From the NCBI GenBank assembly GCA_028826165.1, contig JAPDFW010000092.1:558001-622000 (forward strand): a stretch of 64,000 bases of DNA, read 5' to 3'. The notes beneath the pieces are model-generated. The model saw nothing but the letters and a program-made list of their open reading frames with translations, made no database searches and was not told the origin of the DNA. This DNA is from Anaeramoeba ignava. Taxonomy: Eukaryota; Metamonada; Anaeramoebidae. A program made the position numbers and the translations under genes. Every line of letters begins with the position of its first letter. Positions within the stretch are counted from its first letter, which is position 1. Positions 1 to 11,632 of this stretch are shown here, piece after piece.

Positions 1-52
1 CTTCATCATAATGTGATGGAATATTTCCTACGTGAATTGTTCTTTCGGCCAT
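1..52 (-). CDS. RRM-type RNA-binding protein, N-terminus only
   Basis: Only the first 17 codons lie inside the window. The ATG is at 52-50, and the reading begins MAERTIHVGNIP. The stretch TIHVGNIP looks like the RNP2 strand of an RNA-recognition motif, but the segment is too short to name a subfamily. The gene leaves the window at its left edge. A T-rich CAT motif (on the minus strand) lies about 45 bases upstream of the ATG, as for most genes here. Confidence 0.45.
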   Translation of the reverse strand, partial: MAERTIHVGNIPSHYDE

Positions 53-92
53 AATTTTGTTTTATAATAAAAAATATAAAAAATTTGAAAAG

Positions 93-108
93 AAAAAAAT
101 GAAAAATT
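93..108 (-). promoter_or_regulatory. TTTTTCATTTTTT-like start-proximal motif of the RRM gene
   Basis: On the minus strand this reads AATTTTTCATTTTTTT, 40-55 bases upstream of the ATG at 52. It matches the motif found before most genes in the window. A role as a core promoter or initiator is inferred. Confidence 0.4.
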
Positions 109-189
109 AAAATTCAAAAAAAATTTTTTTATTTAAAAAAAAAACATTTTTCCTCTTTTTTTTTCTTCTTTTCTTTTTTATTCTTCTTT

Positions 190-2450
190 CTATTTCAATT
201 TAGAAATCTTTTTATTTTCCCGATTTTGATTAGGAATTATTTCCCAATTTGGTGATTTTTCTGTTTTTATCCAATTAAAATCTTTTATTTGATTCCATAA
301 ATTTTGAGTTTGATCATTCATTTGTAAATCCTAAATAAAAATATAATTTAAATCAAAATATTATTTAAATTTAAATCAAAAATATTATTTAAATCAAAAA
401 TATTATTTAAATCCAAAATATTATTTAAATCAAAAATATTATTTAAATCAAAAATATTATTTAAATCCAAAATATTATTTAAATCCAAAATATAATTTAA
501 ATCCAAAATATTATTTAAATCCAAAATATAATTTAAATCAAAATATAATTTAAATAAATCAAAAATATTATTTAAATTCAAAAATATTATTTAAATCAAA
601 AATCATATTATTTAAATCCAAAAATATAATTTAAATCAAAAAAATAATTTCATTTAAATCAAAAAAAATCCAAAAATATTATTAAAATCCAAAATATAAT
701 TTAAATCAAAAATATAATTTAAATCAAAAAAGAAAAAATATTATTTTCTCTAAATCAAAAATATTATTTAAAATCAAAATATTATTTAAATTCAAAAATA
801 TTATTTAAATCAAAAATATAATTTAAATCAAAAATATAATTTAAATCAAAAATATTAAAAATATAATTTTCAAAAATATTATTTAAATCAAAAATATAAT
901 TTAAATCAAAAATTATTTTAAATCAAAAATATTAAAATATAATTTAAATTCAAAAATATTATTTAAATCCAAAAATATTATTTAAATCAAAAATATTATT
1001 TAAATTCAAAATATAATTTAAAATATTATTTAAATCCAAAATATAATTTAATTCAAAATATTATTTAAATAAATCAAAATATAATTTAAATCAAAAAATA
1101 TTATTTAAATTCAAAATATAATTTAAATAAAAAAATATAATTTAAATCAAAAAATTATTTAAATCCAAAATATTATTTAAATCAAAAATATAATTTAAAT
1201 TAAAAATATTATTTAAATTCAAAAATATTATTTAAATCAAAAATATTATTTAAATCTCAAAATATAATTTAAATTCAAAATATAATTTAAATCAAAAATA
1301 TTATTTAATTTAAAAATATAATTTAAATCAAAAATATTATTTAAATCAAAATATAATTTAAATCAAAAATATTATTTAAATCAAAAATATTATTTAAATC
1401 CAAAATATAATTTAAATTCAAAATATTTAAATTCAAAATATTATTTAAATCAAAAATATTATTTAAAAGTTACAGAAAGTAGAGAATCAATTCCAGGAAA
1501 ATCAAAAGAATAAGGAGCAACTCTTATTTCTTTACAATCCTCTATAATTGGTTCAGATTTTGTGAAAATATATAAATCACAATTATTTGATGAATGCAAC
1601 CTAATTTGTTGTGCTGCAAGCATAAATGTTGAATCTATACAATTTTCTAAAAATATTGAACCAGAAATAGGACCTGTATAAATTTTACAAGATTCAATAT
1701 TATCAATCCAAAGAGCTGATATTTTATCACATAAAAAAATTGTACAATTTTTTAAATTTGAAAGAGAAAAATCTTTTCCATTAATTGTTCCTGGATATTT
1801 CCAAATAGTTTGTGATTCTAGAAATTGAAAACTAAATTCTGAATCTTTTATTTTGTTCTTTAATTTTTGATTTGTTTTTTGATTTGTTTTTCATTTAATT
1901 TTTGATTTAATTTTTCATTTGATTTTTCATTTGATTTTTCATTTGTTTTTTCATTTGTTTTTTCATTTGTTTTTTTTCTTGATCTAAATGTAAATTTTTT
2001 TATAGGAAATAAATCATCTCGAAATTGATGAAATTTAATTTCTAAATCATCAATCATCTTGTTAAATTTTTAAATTTAAAATTTTTTTAATTTTTTTAAT
2101 TTTTTTAAATTTAAATTTTAATTTAAATTGCAAACTTGTTGTGCTTTTTTTTGATCATAATTTGGAAGAAAAACTATTGATTCTGATAAAAATTTTTTCA
2201 TTTCTTGAATTTTATTTGAAATTGTTTCAATTATTTCTTTTTTTTCAATATCATTTTTAGATTTAATTTCTTGATTATTTAATAAATTTTGAACTTCTTG
2301 AACAATTAAATTAAATTCTTTTGTAAAACTTGAAACATTTTCAAATGAATTTTCTTCTTCTTTTGCTTCTTTTCTTTTTTGAATTTGTAATTTTCTATTT
2401 TGATCTCTTAATTTTAAAATTTCTCCAATTTGATTAAATTTATCTGTCAT
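190..2450 (-). CDS. TBCC: Tubulin-folding cofactor C (TBCC)
   Basis: Cofactor C acts late in alpha/beta-tubulin heterodimer assembly, stimulating GTP hydrolysis in the cofactor supercomplex. Three exons are readable. Exon 2450-2136 (105 codons) is a charged helical N-terminal domain. A 78-nt intron (GTTTGC..AG) follows. Exon 2057-1474 carries a Lys-Thr-Asn-Glu repeat and then the C-CAP/TBCC beta-helix with QQIRLHSSNNCDLYI and a following SEPIIEDCKEIR. After an intron of 1,143 nt, exon 330-190 encodes DFNWIKTEKSPNW, typical of the TBCC C-terminus, and ends in TAG. The frame breaks inside the KTNEK repeat at the T-run 1887-1891: one base appears missing compared with neighbouring repeat units. 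Family and exon order are clear; only that break is uncertain. Confidence 0.85.
331..1473 (-). repeat. Tandem repeat filling TBCC intron 2
   Basis: The 1.14-kb intron is almost entirely a degenerate repeat of about 18 bp, on the plus strand roughly TTTAAATCAAAAATATTA, with variants (AAATCC, ATATAA). On the transcribed strand the monomer has neither GT nor AG. The donor (GTAACT) and acceptor (TTTAG) sit at the two edges. Confidence 0.85.
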
Positions 2451-2460
2451 TTTTTTTAAA

Positions 2461-2510
2461 AGAAAATGAAAAAATGAAAAAATGAAAAAATGAAAAAATG
2501 AAAAATGAAA
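2461..2510 (-). promoter_or_regulatory. Repeated TTTTTCA motif upstream of TBCC
   Basis: On the minus strand, six near-perfect TTTTTCA units lie 12-60 bases before the TBCC ATG. This is the most expanded copy of the start-proximal motif in the window. Function is inferred. Confidence 0.45.
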
Positions 2511-2712
2511 GAAAATTTCATGTAAATGTCAAAAAAAAAATTACTTCAAAATCTCATTTGATTTTAAAAAAGAAAAAAAAAAGAGAAAAAAAAAGTAACA
2601 AATAATTTGTGATCCAAAACATAAAATTCTTCAAAATTTTTGCCAGAAAACAATCATTTGATAAAAAAAAAAAGAAATATTCAAAATTCTTTTTTCTTTT
2701 CTTCATTTTTTT

Positions 2713-5700
2713 TCATTTTTTCTTGTTTAAAGGAGGAGGATTTAAAACAGGAATTGCAACAACTCTTTTTCTTGAATTTGGATCCTTTTTTTTCTTTTTG
2801 ACAAATGGTTCTTTTTGAGGTAATTGAGTTTTTTGAGGTTTTTGAGGTTTTTTATTATTAGAATCCATTCCTTGAGAAAATTGAGAAATTAAACGTTTAA
2901 CTGAATTTTCAGAAACAATTGGTTTTGAATCATTTTGTGAATTTTTTGGATCGTTTTTTGATATTTTTGAATAAATTTTTGCAGTTTTTGGATAATTTTT
3001 AGGAGCTTTTTTTTCTTTATCTTTTTGGATTTTTTGATTGTTTTCTTTTGGAAAATTTTGATTGTTTTCTTTTGGTGATTTTGATTCTTTTTCTTTTGGT
3101 GATTTTGGTTCATCTTTTTGCTTTTTTGGATCTTTTTCTTTTTGCTTTTTTGAATCTTTTTCTTTCTTTTTCAAATCTTTTTCTTTTTTTTTCAAATCTT
3201 TTTCTTGTTTTTTCAAATCTTCTTTTAACTTCTTCAATTCTTCTTTTTGTTTTTTTAAATCGTCTTCTTTTTTTTTCAATTCTTCTTTCTTTTTCAATTC
3301 TTCTTTTTGTTTTTTTAAATCTTCTTTTTTCTTTTTCAATTCTTCTTTTTTTTTCAATTCTTCTTTCTTTTTCAATTCTTCTTTTTCTTTTTTTTTCAAA
3401 TCTTTTTCTTTTTTTGGATCTTTTTCTTTGACTTGATTTTCATTTTTATTAGAAATTTTGAAGAAAATGAAGTAGATACTGATAGAGGTCTTTGTTTTTG
3501 GAAATAGATTGGTTTTGGATATGAAGTTGTTGCACGTTGAAGATTTTTTTGATTTGATTCATTTTCTTTTTCATTTTCTTTTTCATTTTCTTTTTCTTTT
3601 TCTTTTGTTTCATCTTCAGGTTGAGTTATTCTTTTAAGTTCTTCTTGTTTTTCATCGGAATTTTCTTTTGCTTTTGGTGGTGGTGGTGCTTTTCTTCGAG
3701 GAATAAATTTTGTTTGTGTTGGAGAATTTGAAATTTTAGATAATTGATCGTTTGTTTCTGTTTCATTTTGTACAGTTTGTTCTTCTATTAAATATTTAAA
3801 TTAAATATTAAATTAAATATTAAATTAAATATTAAAATAAATATTAAAATAAATATTAATTAAATATTAAAATAAATATTAAAATAAATATTAAATTAAA
3901 TATTTAAATAAATATTAAAATGGATATTGAAATAAATATTAAAATAAATATTAACCTTTAGTTTCATTTATTAATTCATCTTCTGTATTTTTTAAATGTT
4001 CTTCTTTAATTTGTTCATTTTCTTGCATATCTTCTGGTTTCATATCATTTTCAATATCACTTGAATCTTCTTTATCTTCTTTATCTTCTTTATCTTCTTT
4101 ATCTTCTTTATCTTTTTTTTTATTCTTTTTTTTCTTTGCTAAATCTGGAAAACATTTATCACAAACACGAACAGCTTTGTTTGGATTAATATGCTTTAAA
4201 ATAGTTCTTCCAGTTGAACAAGAATTGCAAACAACATTTCCACAATTTCTACAATGATGCTTTTTTTATTAATAATAATAATAATTTGTTGATATATTTT
4301 TATATTTTCTCAAATTAATACATTTTATATTTTAAATATTTATATTTATATTTATATTTATATTTATATTTATATTTATATTTATATTTATATTTATATT
4401 TATATTTATATTTATATTTATATTTATATTTATATTTATATTTATATTTATATTTATATTTATATTTATATTTTAAATATTTATATTTATATTTATATTA
4501 CTTTTCTTTTAAATGCACCAAATGTTGTGTTGCAAACATAACAATTTTTGGAATGATAATCTGGAATCCAAATTGGTGCTTCATTTTCAATTTCATCTCC
4601 ATTTGTGTTTTTTTGGAGTGTTTTAATTTTTGATTTGTGTTCTTCAATTGTTTTTTGAAGATGATCTAACCAAATTGTCTTTTCTTGTTGTGTTCTTGCA
4701 ACAACAGTGAATGATTTGTTTAAATTTTTGATCATAAACGCATTTTTATAATCTTAAAAAATCAAATTAAAAAATCAAATTAAAAAATCAAATTAAAAAA
4801 TCAAATTAAAAAATCAAATTAAAAAATCAAATTAAAAAATCAAATCAAATTAATTTTTTATCCTTTTTTTTCTTTTGATATTTACTTCCTTTATCTTCAA
4901 TATCTTGAACTCGTGTTTGTGTTAAATCCATTTTTCGATGAAGCTAAATTTATAAATAAAACAATTTTAAAATTTTTTTTAAAAAAAAAGAAAGAATAAG
5001 AATTAATTTAATTTTTTGGATAATAAATAATTATTACAGTAGAAGTTCCATATGCAGATGTTGCATATAATAAAAGATCATTAAATAAAATGAAATCTCT
5101 TTTCAAAGGTCTTTTACGAGAAATTTTAAGAAGAGGACCTTCGAAAATAAATACACGATGAGGAGCAATAAGATCCTTTTTTTTATTGGATTTAATATTG
5201 AATTTAATTTTAATTTTGAATTTGAATTTAATTTTGAATTTAATTTTGAATTTAATTTTGAATTTAATTTTGAATTTAATTTTGAATTTAATTTTGAATT
5301 TAATTTTGAATTTAATTTTGAATTTAATTTTGAATTTAATATTGAATTTAATATTGAATTTAATTTTTGAATTTAATTTTGAATTTAATTTTAAATTTGA
5401 ATTTAATTTTGATTTTGAATTTAATTTTAAATTTGAATTTAATATTCGATATTTTACAATAGATTTAGATGAAAATCTTGATTGAATTTCAACAATTTTT
5501 TTGTTTTTAATTTTTTTAAATTTTGAATTTCATTTTAAATTTAAATTCAATTAATTTTCTTTTTGCATCAACTAAATTTTGATAATCAACATGATTTGGA
5601 TTTAATTTGTATATTTAACAAGTTCCTTAAAAATCAAAAAGCAATTTTAAGAAAAGAAGAAATTTAATAAAAAGAAGATTTTTTTAAGAAAAAAAGAGAA

Positions 5701-7120
5701 ATACTTTATAAGAATTTCATATCTTTTAATTTTTGTATTTTAAAAATTAATAAACTAATAATTTTTTTTTCCATTAAATTTTGAGCTTGATTTTTTTATT
5801 TAATAAAATTAAAAATAAAAAATTAAAATAGAAAAATTTAAAAAAGAAGAAATTTAAAAAGAAGAAAAATAAAAATTAGGTAAAATTTGTATTAAAAATT
5901 AAAATTAAAATTAAAATTAAAATTAAAATTAAAATTAAAATTAAATCAAAAATTAAAATTAAATTAAAATTAAAATTAAAATTAAATTTAAAATTAAAAT
6001 TAAAGTTCATATTGAATTTTTTTTACAGTTGCCCAAGTGCTAAATTTTGGATTTTTATAATATTTTTGAATAATTTCATTTGCAGAATTATAATTATTAA
6101 TATAAGAAGTATATAATTTTAAAAAAGGAACCTATTTAATTTTTAATAAGCAAAAAAAAAAGAATTTATATAAATTTTTGGACTGAATAATTGAAACCAT
6201 GAATAAATATACAAGTTTAAGAAAATAATTTCCTAAGCAACTAGCATCTTGCCAATTTTCAATTCTAGCTTGTAATTCAAGCCATAATTCTAAGTTAACT
6301 TTTAAAATATTATCAATATTAGAGAATATAAGATTAATATCTTTTTCTTGAATAATTGGTTGACCTGATTTTGCAGAATTTTTTGTTTCATTAACAATAT
6401 CCTTTTTATATTTAATATAAATTTTAATTTTAATTTCAAATTTTAATTTTAATTTTAAATTTAATTTTAATTTTGATTTTGATTTTCATTTTATTTTTAA
6501 ATTTTAATTTTAATTTTTAATTTAAATTTTAAATTTAATTTTAATTTTAATTTTAATTTTAAATTTTAATTTTGAATTTATATTTTAATTTTAATTTTAA
6601 TTTTAATTTTAATTTTAATTTTAATTTTAATTTTAAATTTAATTTTAATTTTAATTTTGATTTTGATTTTAATTTTAATTTAAATTTAATTTTAAATTTA
6701 ATTTTAAATTTTTTTACATTCACTAAAATTTGCAGATTCATTATATAAGTTGTTTCTGTATCATAAATTTCTTGTGCAATTTTTTGACGGAATTTTCTTC
6801 TTTTTTCTTCTGGATTTAAATCTTCGTTTTCTTGATTTTCAGTTGAATTTTCATTTTCTTCTTGTTTTTCTTCATTTTTTTGTTTTTCGTCATTTTGTTC
6901 TATTTTTTCTGGTTGTTCTTCACTGTCTCTTTTTTTTTTATTTTGATCAACTTCGGAATTATTATTTGTTTCTGTTTTTTCTGTGTTATTTTGTTCTTCT
7001 TATTTTGTTTTTTATTTTTTGTTTTTAAATAAAATTTGACATTTATTTTGAATAATTTGTTTTTGTTTTTTTGTTTTTGTTTTTGTTTTTGTTTTTACTT
7101 TCTTGTGAAATATCTGTCAT
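2713..7120 (-). CDS. DH-PH-FYVE Rho guanine nucleotide exchange factor (FGD-like)
   Basis: This gene should activate a Rho/Cdc42-type GTPase at PI3P- or phosphoinositide-bearing membranes. The start is ATG 7120 (MTDISQE), followed by a short intron and an acidic EQN-rich leader. The DH domain begins at about 6830 (EIYDTETTYIMNLQIL) and runs through 6410-6180 (ARIENWQDASCLGNYF), 6130-6000 (VPFLKLYTSYINNYN) and 5630-5450. The PH domain starts at 5168 (RVFIFEGPLLKISRKRP) and ends near 4610 (EKTIWLDHLQKTI). The FYVE finger, WIPDYHSKNCYVCN..FKRK then HHCRNCG, is split by an intron at 4260-4501. A long Lys-Glu-rich tail with PPPPK follows and ends at 2713. The frame breaks near 5601-5608 in DH and near 3441-3465 in the tail. 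DH-PH-FYVE is the order of the human FGD family. Assignment is sure at domain level, approximate for splice sites. Confidence 0.82.
3786..3955 (-). repeat. AAATATTA-type repeat filling a RhoGEF intron
   Basis: This is an intron of 170 nt (donor GTTAAT, acceptor AATAG on the minus strand) composed of a roughly 11-13-bp AAATATTAAAATA unit. The exons on either side, ..INETK and EQTVQNE.., join in phase. Confidence 0.75.
4260..4501 (-). repeat. TATAAA hexamer array inside the FYVE intron
   Basis: About 28 copies of the hexamer (TATTTA on the plus strand) occupy 4325-4495 inside an intron that separates FKRK from HHCRNCG of the zinc finger. Donor is GTAATA and acceptor is AAAAAAAG. The finger is intact once this is removed. 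Confidence 0.8.
4753..4850 (-). repeat. 14-bp AAAAAATCAAATTA array in a PH-domain intron
   Basis: About seven nearly perfect copies of a unit of roughly 13-14 bp lie between the PH exon ending near 4870 (VQDIEDKG) and the exon starting near 4750 (YKNAFMIKN). No coding potential is seen in any frame beyond the repeat. Confidence 0.65.
5169..5456 (-). repeat. 12-bp GAATTTAATTTT array in the intron before the PH domain
   Basis: More than a dozen copies of GAATTTAATTTT (plus strand) fill an intron whose minus-strand donor is GTAAAATA near 5456 and acceptor AAAAAAAAG near 5169. The open frames across it ([16 protein letters not shown]) are repeat shadows, not genes. Confidence 0.75.
5880..6000 (-). 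repeat. AAAATT hexamer intron repeat in the RhoGEF
   Basis: A simple (AAAATT)n tract lies between DH exons. A second, longer and more degenerate AAAATT tract lies at about 6420-6715 in the next intron upstream. Neither holds recognisable coding sequence. Confidence 0.6.
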
Positions 7121-7266
7121 TTGTAAAATAATAATATTAATATAAAAAATTGGAAAAAAAAAGAATAAAGAAAAAAAAATAAAAAAAAGAAAAAAAATGA
7201 AAAAAAAATTTTTTTAATTTTAATTTTTTTTTTTCATTTTTTTCTTCTTTTCTTCAGTTTATAAAA
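7121..7266. promoter_or_regulatory. 146-bp divergent promoter, RhoGEF / NOP56
   Basis: Only 146 bases separate the two divergent start codons. Each side has its own motif: TTTTTTTTTCATTTTTTT on the minus strand at 7192-7208 and TTTTCATTTTTTTC on the plus strand at 7231-7244, giving a near-mirror layout. Promoter function is inferred from position and motif. Confidence 0.5.
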
Positions 7267-9860
7267 ATGACTTTATATATTCTTTTTGAATCATCTATTG
7301 GTTATGCAATTTTTGAAAAATTAGAAATGGAAGAAATTGCACAAACAGCAGAAGAAGTACAAAAAGTAATTATAAACGTACAAGCATTTTCAAAATTAGT
7401 AAAATTAAAATCTATGATAAAATTTTCCAGTCCAGATGAAGCTTTAGAGAACATGAATTTTATTAAAGAAGGTAAGAAATTAATTTAAAAAATTAAAATT
7501 AAAATAAAAATAAAAATAAAAATAAAATTCATTTATAAATTTAAAAATAAAAATAATTTATAAATTAAAATTCATTTATAAAATTAAAATTAAAATTTAA
7601 AATTAAAATTAAAATTATTTATAAATTAAAATTCATTTATAAATTAAAAATAAAATTAAAAATAAAATTCATTTATAAATTAAAATCAAAATAAAAATTA
7701 AAATTGAAAATAAAATTCATTTATAAATTAAAAATTAAATTAAAATTAAAATTCATTTATAAATTAAAAATAAAAATAAAATTCATTTAAAAATAAAAAT
7801 TAAAATTAAAATTAAAATTAAAATCAAAATTAAAATTCATTTATAAATTAAAAATAAAAATCAAAAATTAAAATTCATTTATAAATTAAAAATAAAAATA
7901 AATAAAATTAAAATTCATTTATAAATTAAATATAAAAATAAAAATAAAATTCATTTATAAATTAAAAATAAAATTAATTTATAAATTAAAAAATAAATTA
8001 AAATTAAAATTCATTTATAAATTAAAAATAATAAAATTAAAATTAAATTTAAAATTAAATTTAAAATTAAAATTAAAATTAAATTCATTTATAAATTAAA
8101 ATTCAAATTATAAATTAAAATTCATTTATAAATTAAAAATTAAAATTCATTTATAAATTAAAATTAAAAATAAAATTAAAATTCATTTATAAATTAAAAA
8201 TAAAAATAAAATTCATTTATAAATTTAAAATTAAAATTAAAATTCATTTATAAATTAAAAATTAAAATAAAAATAAAATTAAAATTCATTTATAAAATAA
8301 AATTCATTTATAAATTTAAAAATAAAATTCATTTATAAATTAAAAATAATAATAAAAATTAAAATAAAAATTAAAATAAAAATAAAATTAAAATTCATTT
8401 ATAAATTAAAATTATATTTAAAATTAATATTTATATTAAAATCCATTTTGAAAATTTGATAAAATAGGACTTATTCACCCAACATTAATAAACTTTCTTG
8501 AGAATAACCTATCAATCTACAACAAAAAAGGATTTCAACTCGGAGTAGTAGACAACAAACTAGCAACTGAAATTCACGACAAATTAGGATACTCATGTCG
8601 AGGAAGCGGATATATCAACGAAATTGTAAGAGGGATCCGACTTCACATGGAAAAATTACTATCAAATCAAGACATGAAAAAAGCACAACTTGGATTAGGA
8701 CATGCATACTCACGATCCAAAGTGAAATTTGACGTGAACAAAGCAGATAACATGATCATACAGTCTATATCACTTCAAGATCAACTTGAAAAAGACTTGA
8801 ATACATTTGGAATGCGTGCCAAAGAATGGTATGGATGGCATTTCCCAGAACTTATTAAACTTGTTAGTGATAATTATTTATATTCACAAGTGTGCAGTTT
8901 TATTCAAGACAAAAAATCACTCTCTGATAACAATATTGACGCGCTTGCAGACATTGTTTCGGACGAAGATCTCGCACGCAAAATCGTCCAGGCAGCGCGG
9001 TCATCAATGGGACTTGAAATTTCAGGAATTGATACAAAAATGATCAACTCATTTACTTCGCAAGTTGTCAAGCTCCACCAATTCAAACAAAAATTATCCG
9101 AATATCTCAATTCGAAAATGCACATCATCGCCCCAAATCTCACAGCAGTCATCGGCGAGCAAGTCGGCGCCAGATTGATTGCTTATGCTGGATCTTTAAG
9201 AAATTTGGCAAAATTCCCAGCGTCAACTGTCCAAATACTTGGCGCAGAAAAATCCTTATTTCGTGCTTTAAGATCAAAGAAAAATACCCCAAAATACGGT
9301 CTTATTTTTCAATCTTCTTTTATTAGTCGCGCTTTTTCTAAAAATAAAGGCAGAATCGCTAGAAATCTTGCTAATAAATGTTCAATGGCTTCGAGAATTG
9401 ATGCTTTTAGAAAAAATCCTTCTGATGCTTTTGGTAATAAATTTAAAGACCAATTGGAACAAAGATTGGTTTTCTTGAAAAAGGGTGTTGCTCCCCAAAA
9501 AAACATTGAAGCAATGCAAGAAGCAATTCAAAAAGATGAACAAATTCAACTTGAAAAGCAAAAGAAAATGAAAAAGCAACAAAAATTTGAAGAAATTGAA
9601 GAAAATCAAAATCAAAAACAAAAGCAAAAAAAGCAAAAAAAGCAAAAAAAGCAAATTCAAATTGAAAATCAAAATGAAAATCAAATGAAAATAATTTGAT
9701 TCCAAAAAAAAAGAAAACTAAATCAAAAAAGAGAAAAGAATCTCAAAATCAAGATATTCAACAAGAAATTCAACCTCAAATTATTCAAAATCAAGTTATT
9801 AAAAAACATAAAAAAAGATCTAAAAAACCAAAAAGTTTTCAAGTTACAAATTTAAATTAG
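7267..9860 (+). CDS. NOP56: NOP56, box C/D snoRNP core protein
   Basis: NOP56 is a core protein of box C/D snoRNPs, which guide rRNA 2'-O-methylation in the nucleolus. Exon 1 (7267-7471) is the NOP5-N domain (MTLYILFESSIGYAIFEK). After an intron at 7472-8467, the second exon carries the coiled-coil/NOSIC region and the Nop domain with PASTVQILGAEKSLFRALR, NTPKYGLIFQSSFI and KGRIARNLANKCSMASRID. The last of these separates NOP56 from NOP58. Exons join in phase 1 (KEG-LIHPTL). In the given frame a TGA at 9697-9699 stops translation. One base added in the A-run 9683-9685 would continue into a Lys-rich KKKKTKSKKRKE tail ending at TAG 9858-9860, the usual kind of NOP56 tail. I therefore give the longer span. 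Confidence 0.9.
7472..8467 (+). repeat. Tandem repeat filling the 996-nt NOP56 intron
   Basis: The intron (donor GTAAGA, acceptor AAAATAG) is filled with a degenerate unit near ATTCATTTATAAATTAAAA plus AAAATT/AAAATA spacers. The monomer contains neither GT nor AG on the transcribed strand. No coding signal. Confidence 0.85.
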
Positions 9861-10053
9861 AATTTTTAAATTTCTTTAAAAGAATAGAAAAGAAAAAGAA
9901 TAGAGAAAGAATTTTTTTTTCCAAAATTTAATAATATTTGTTTTTCTTTTCTTTCAAAATTCCCAAATTTTTAAACTAAAAAAATATAAAAGAAAAAAAT
10001 ATAAAAGAAAAAAATATAAAAGAAATAAAAAGAAAAAATAATTATTATTATTA
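9861..10053. other. Convergent intergenic spacer
   Basis: This 193-bp spacer between the 3' ends of NOP56 and the membrane-protein gene contains a triple AAAATATAAAAGAA repeat at about 9980-10030. No gene seen. Confidence 0.5.
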
Positions 10054-11355
10054 TTATTTTTGATTTTCTTCCGATTTCATCATTTCATAAAAAAAACCGA
10101 ATATTTTCACTTTGTTTTGGTTAACAATATGAGCAGCAAAAACACCAATAAAAACACTAAAACCAGGAATTGGAACCCAAATAGAAAACAAATACAAAAA
10201 ACTTAATTCAATAATCAATTCAATTCCACACTTAACAAAAGTGCGAAATTTATCCTTCATTGAGACACGTTTTTTTGCTTCTTGAAGACTATGATAAACA
10301 ACAGAAAGAACAGAAATGATAGTTGCGAACTCGGGAAGAGTTTGAAAACGAGCTCCAGCAAAATATCTTTTAAAAACAGAAAAAACTCCATCAAAAACAA
10401 AGAAAATAATAGTTTCAACCATAATTTTGAAAGTGGATAAAAAAAGCAACAATAACGATCTCAATTTGAAAAGGTTTATATTTTTTGTTTGATGTGGATT
10501 TTGCGATGAGTTTTTGATCCAACTTTCGGCTAAACACCAGCAAAGTGAATTAAGAAGGATCACCAAAAAATCAATACCAATATCGCAATAAATGCCTTTC
10601 ATAAAAGCGTTGCCAATTTTTTGTGCTGCTTGATATGTCTTCTTAGAATTTGTAATTAAAAACTCCTCGTTTTGTCTTGATTTTTGTGTCAATTTGTTCG
10701 CTATTTGCGCTTGTTTTTCTACAGTGTATTTTGTTGATTCCATAATTTGTTCTTGTTTGTTTGATATCCGTATTTTTTTGGATAGTGATTTGCTCACGTT
10801 TTGGAAAGCTGACGCAATTTGTGAGATTCCTTCATGCAGTTCTTGTTGTGCTTCTATCTTGATTTTTGTGAAGGTTTTTCGAAAAAAGGAAAATCTTTCA
10901 ACTGTTGATAAATTTATAAAATTTGCTTTAATTATGTTTGATTTCTTTTTGCTTTTTTTTTGTTTTGCTTTTTTTTTGTATTGAGTTTTTCTTCTTTGAT
11001 ATAATTCTTTAGAATTTAGATTATTTTTTGTATTTTGAGAATCAGTTCTTTTTGGATTTGAATTTGTATTTAAATTTGAATTTAAATTTGAATTTGTATT
11101 TAAATTTGAATTTGAATTTGATTTTAAATTTGAATTTATATTTGAATTTATATTTGAATTTGAATTTAAATTTGAATTTATATTTGAATTTGGATTTGAA
11201 TTTATATTTAAAGTTGAATTTGTATTTAAATTTGAATTTAAATTTGAATTTAAATTTGAATTTAAATTTGAATTTAAATTTGAATTTAAATTTGAAGTTG
11301 AATTTATATTTAAAGTTGAAGTTGAATTTGAATTCGTAATTGTATTTTCATTCAT
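10054..11355 (-). CDS. Unrecognised multi-pass membrane protein with Asn-rich N-terminus
   Basis: Single-exon ORF of 433 aa that I cannot assign to a family. Residues 1-120 are a low-complexity Asn-Ser/Asn-Leu repeat (NSNLNSNLNSN). A basic stretch (YKKKAKQKKSKKKSN) follows, then a helical, probably coiled region at about 155-235 (QELHEGISQIASAFQNVS). After it come roughly four hydrophobic segments: GIDFLVILLNSLCWCL, SLLLLFLSTFKIMVETIIFF, ATIISVLSVVYHSL (weak) and IELIIELSFLYLFSIW followed by FSVFIGVFAAHIV. No signal peptide is evident. The TTTTTCATTTTT motif lies upstream at 11415-11440. It is probably an organelle or endomembrane protein, but no function is claimed. Confidence 0.7.
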   Translation of the reverse strand: MNENTITNSNSTSTLNINSTSNLNSNLNSNLNSNLNSNLNSNLNTNSTLNINSNPNSNINSNLNSNSNINSNINSNLKSNSNSNLNTNSNLNSNLNTNSNPKRTDSQNTKNNLNSKELYQRRKTQYKKKAKQKKSKKKSNIIKANFINLSTVERFSFFRKTFTKIKIEAQQELHEGISQIASAFQNVSKSLSKKIRISNKQEQIMESTKYTVEKQAQIANKLTQKSRQNEEFLITNSKKTYQAAQKIGNAFMKGIYCDIGIDFLVILLNSLCWCLAESWIKNSSQNPHQTKNINLFKLRSLLLLFLSTFKIMVETIIFFVFDGVFSVFKRYFAGARFQTLPEFATIISVLSVVYHSLQEAKKRVSMKDKFRTFVKCGIELIIELSFLYLFSIWVPIPGFSVFIGVFAAHIVNQNKVKIFGFFYEMMKSEENQK

Positions 11356-11414
11356 TTTGTTTGTTTTTGTTTGTTTTAAAAAAAAAATAAGAATAAAAAG
11401 AAAAAAAAATAATC

Positions 11415-11440
11415 AAAAAAAAAATGAAAAATGAGAAAAA
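11415..11440 (-). promoter_or_regulatory. Start-proximal CATTTTT motif of the membrane-protein gene
   Basis: On the minus strand, TCTCATTTTTCATTTTTTTT lies 60-85 bases upstream of the ATG at 11355. Same motif class as at the neighbouring genes. Confidence 0.4.
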
Positions 11441-11632
11441 AAAAATAAATTTTTTTTATCAATAATTAATTTTTTTATTTTATATTTTATTTGTTTTAAA
11501 ACAGAATTATAATTCAAATTGTTTTTGTTTTGTTTTGTTTTTTTTGTTTTAAAAAAAAATATTTGGAATAAAGAAAGAAATGAACAAAAATTTAATTTGT
11601 TTTCATTTTTCTTTTTGCAATTAAGTTTTTGT

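Noticed and set aside
2889-3436. Plus-strand Phe/Ser-rich ORFs over 2.9-3.4 kb
   Set aside because: Antisense shadows of the Lys-Glu-rich RhoGEF tail.
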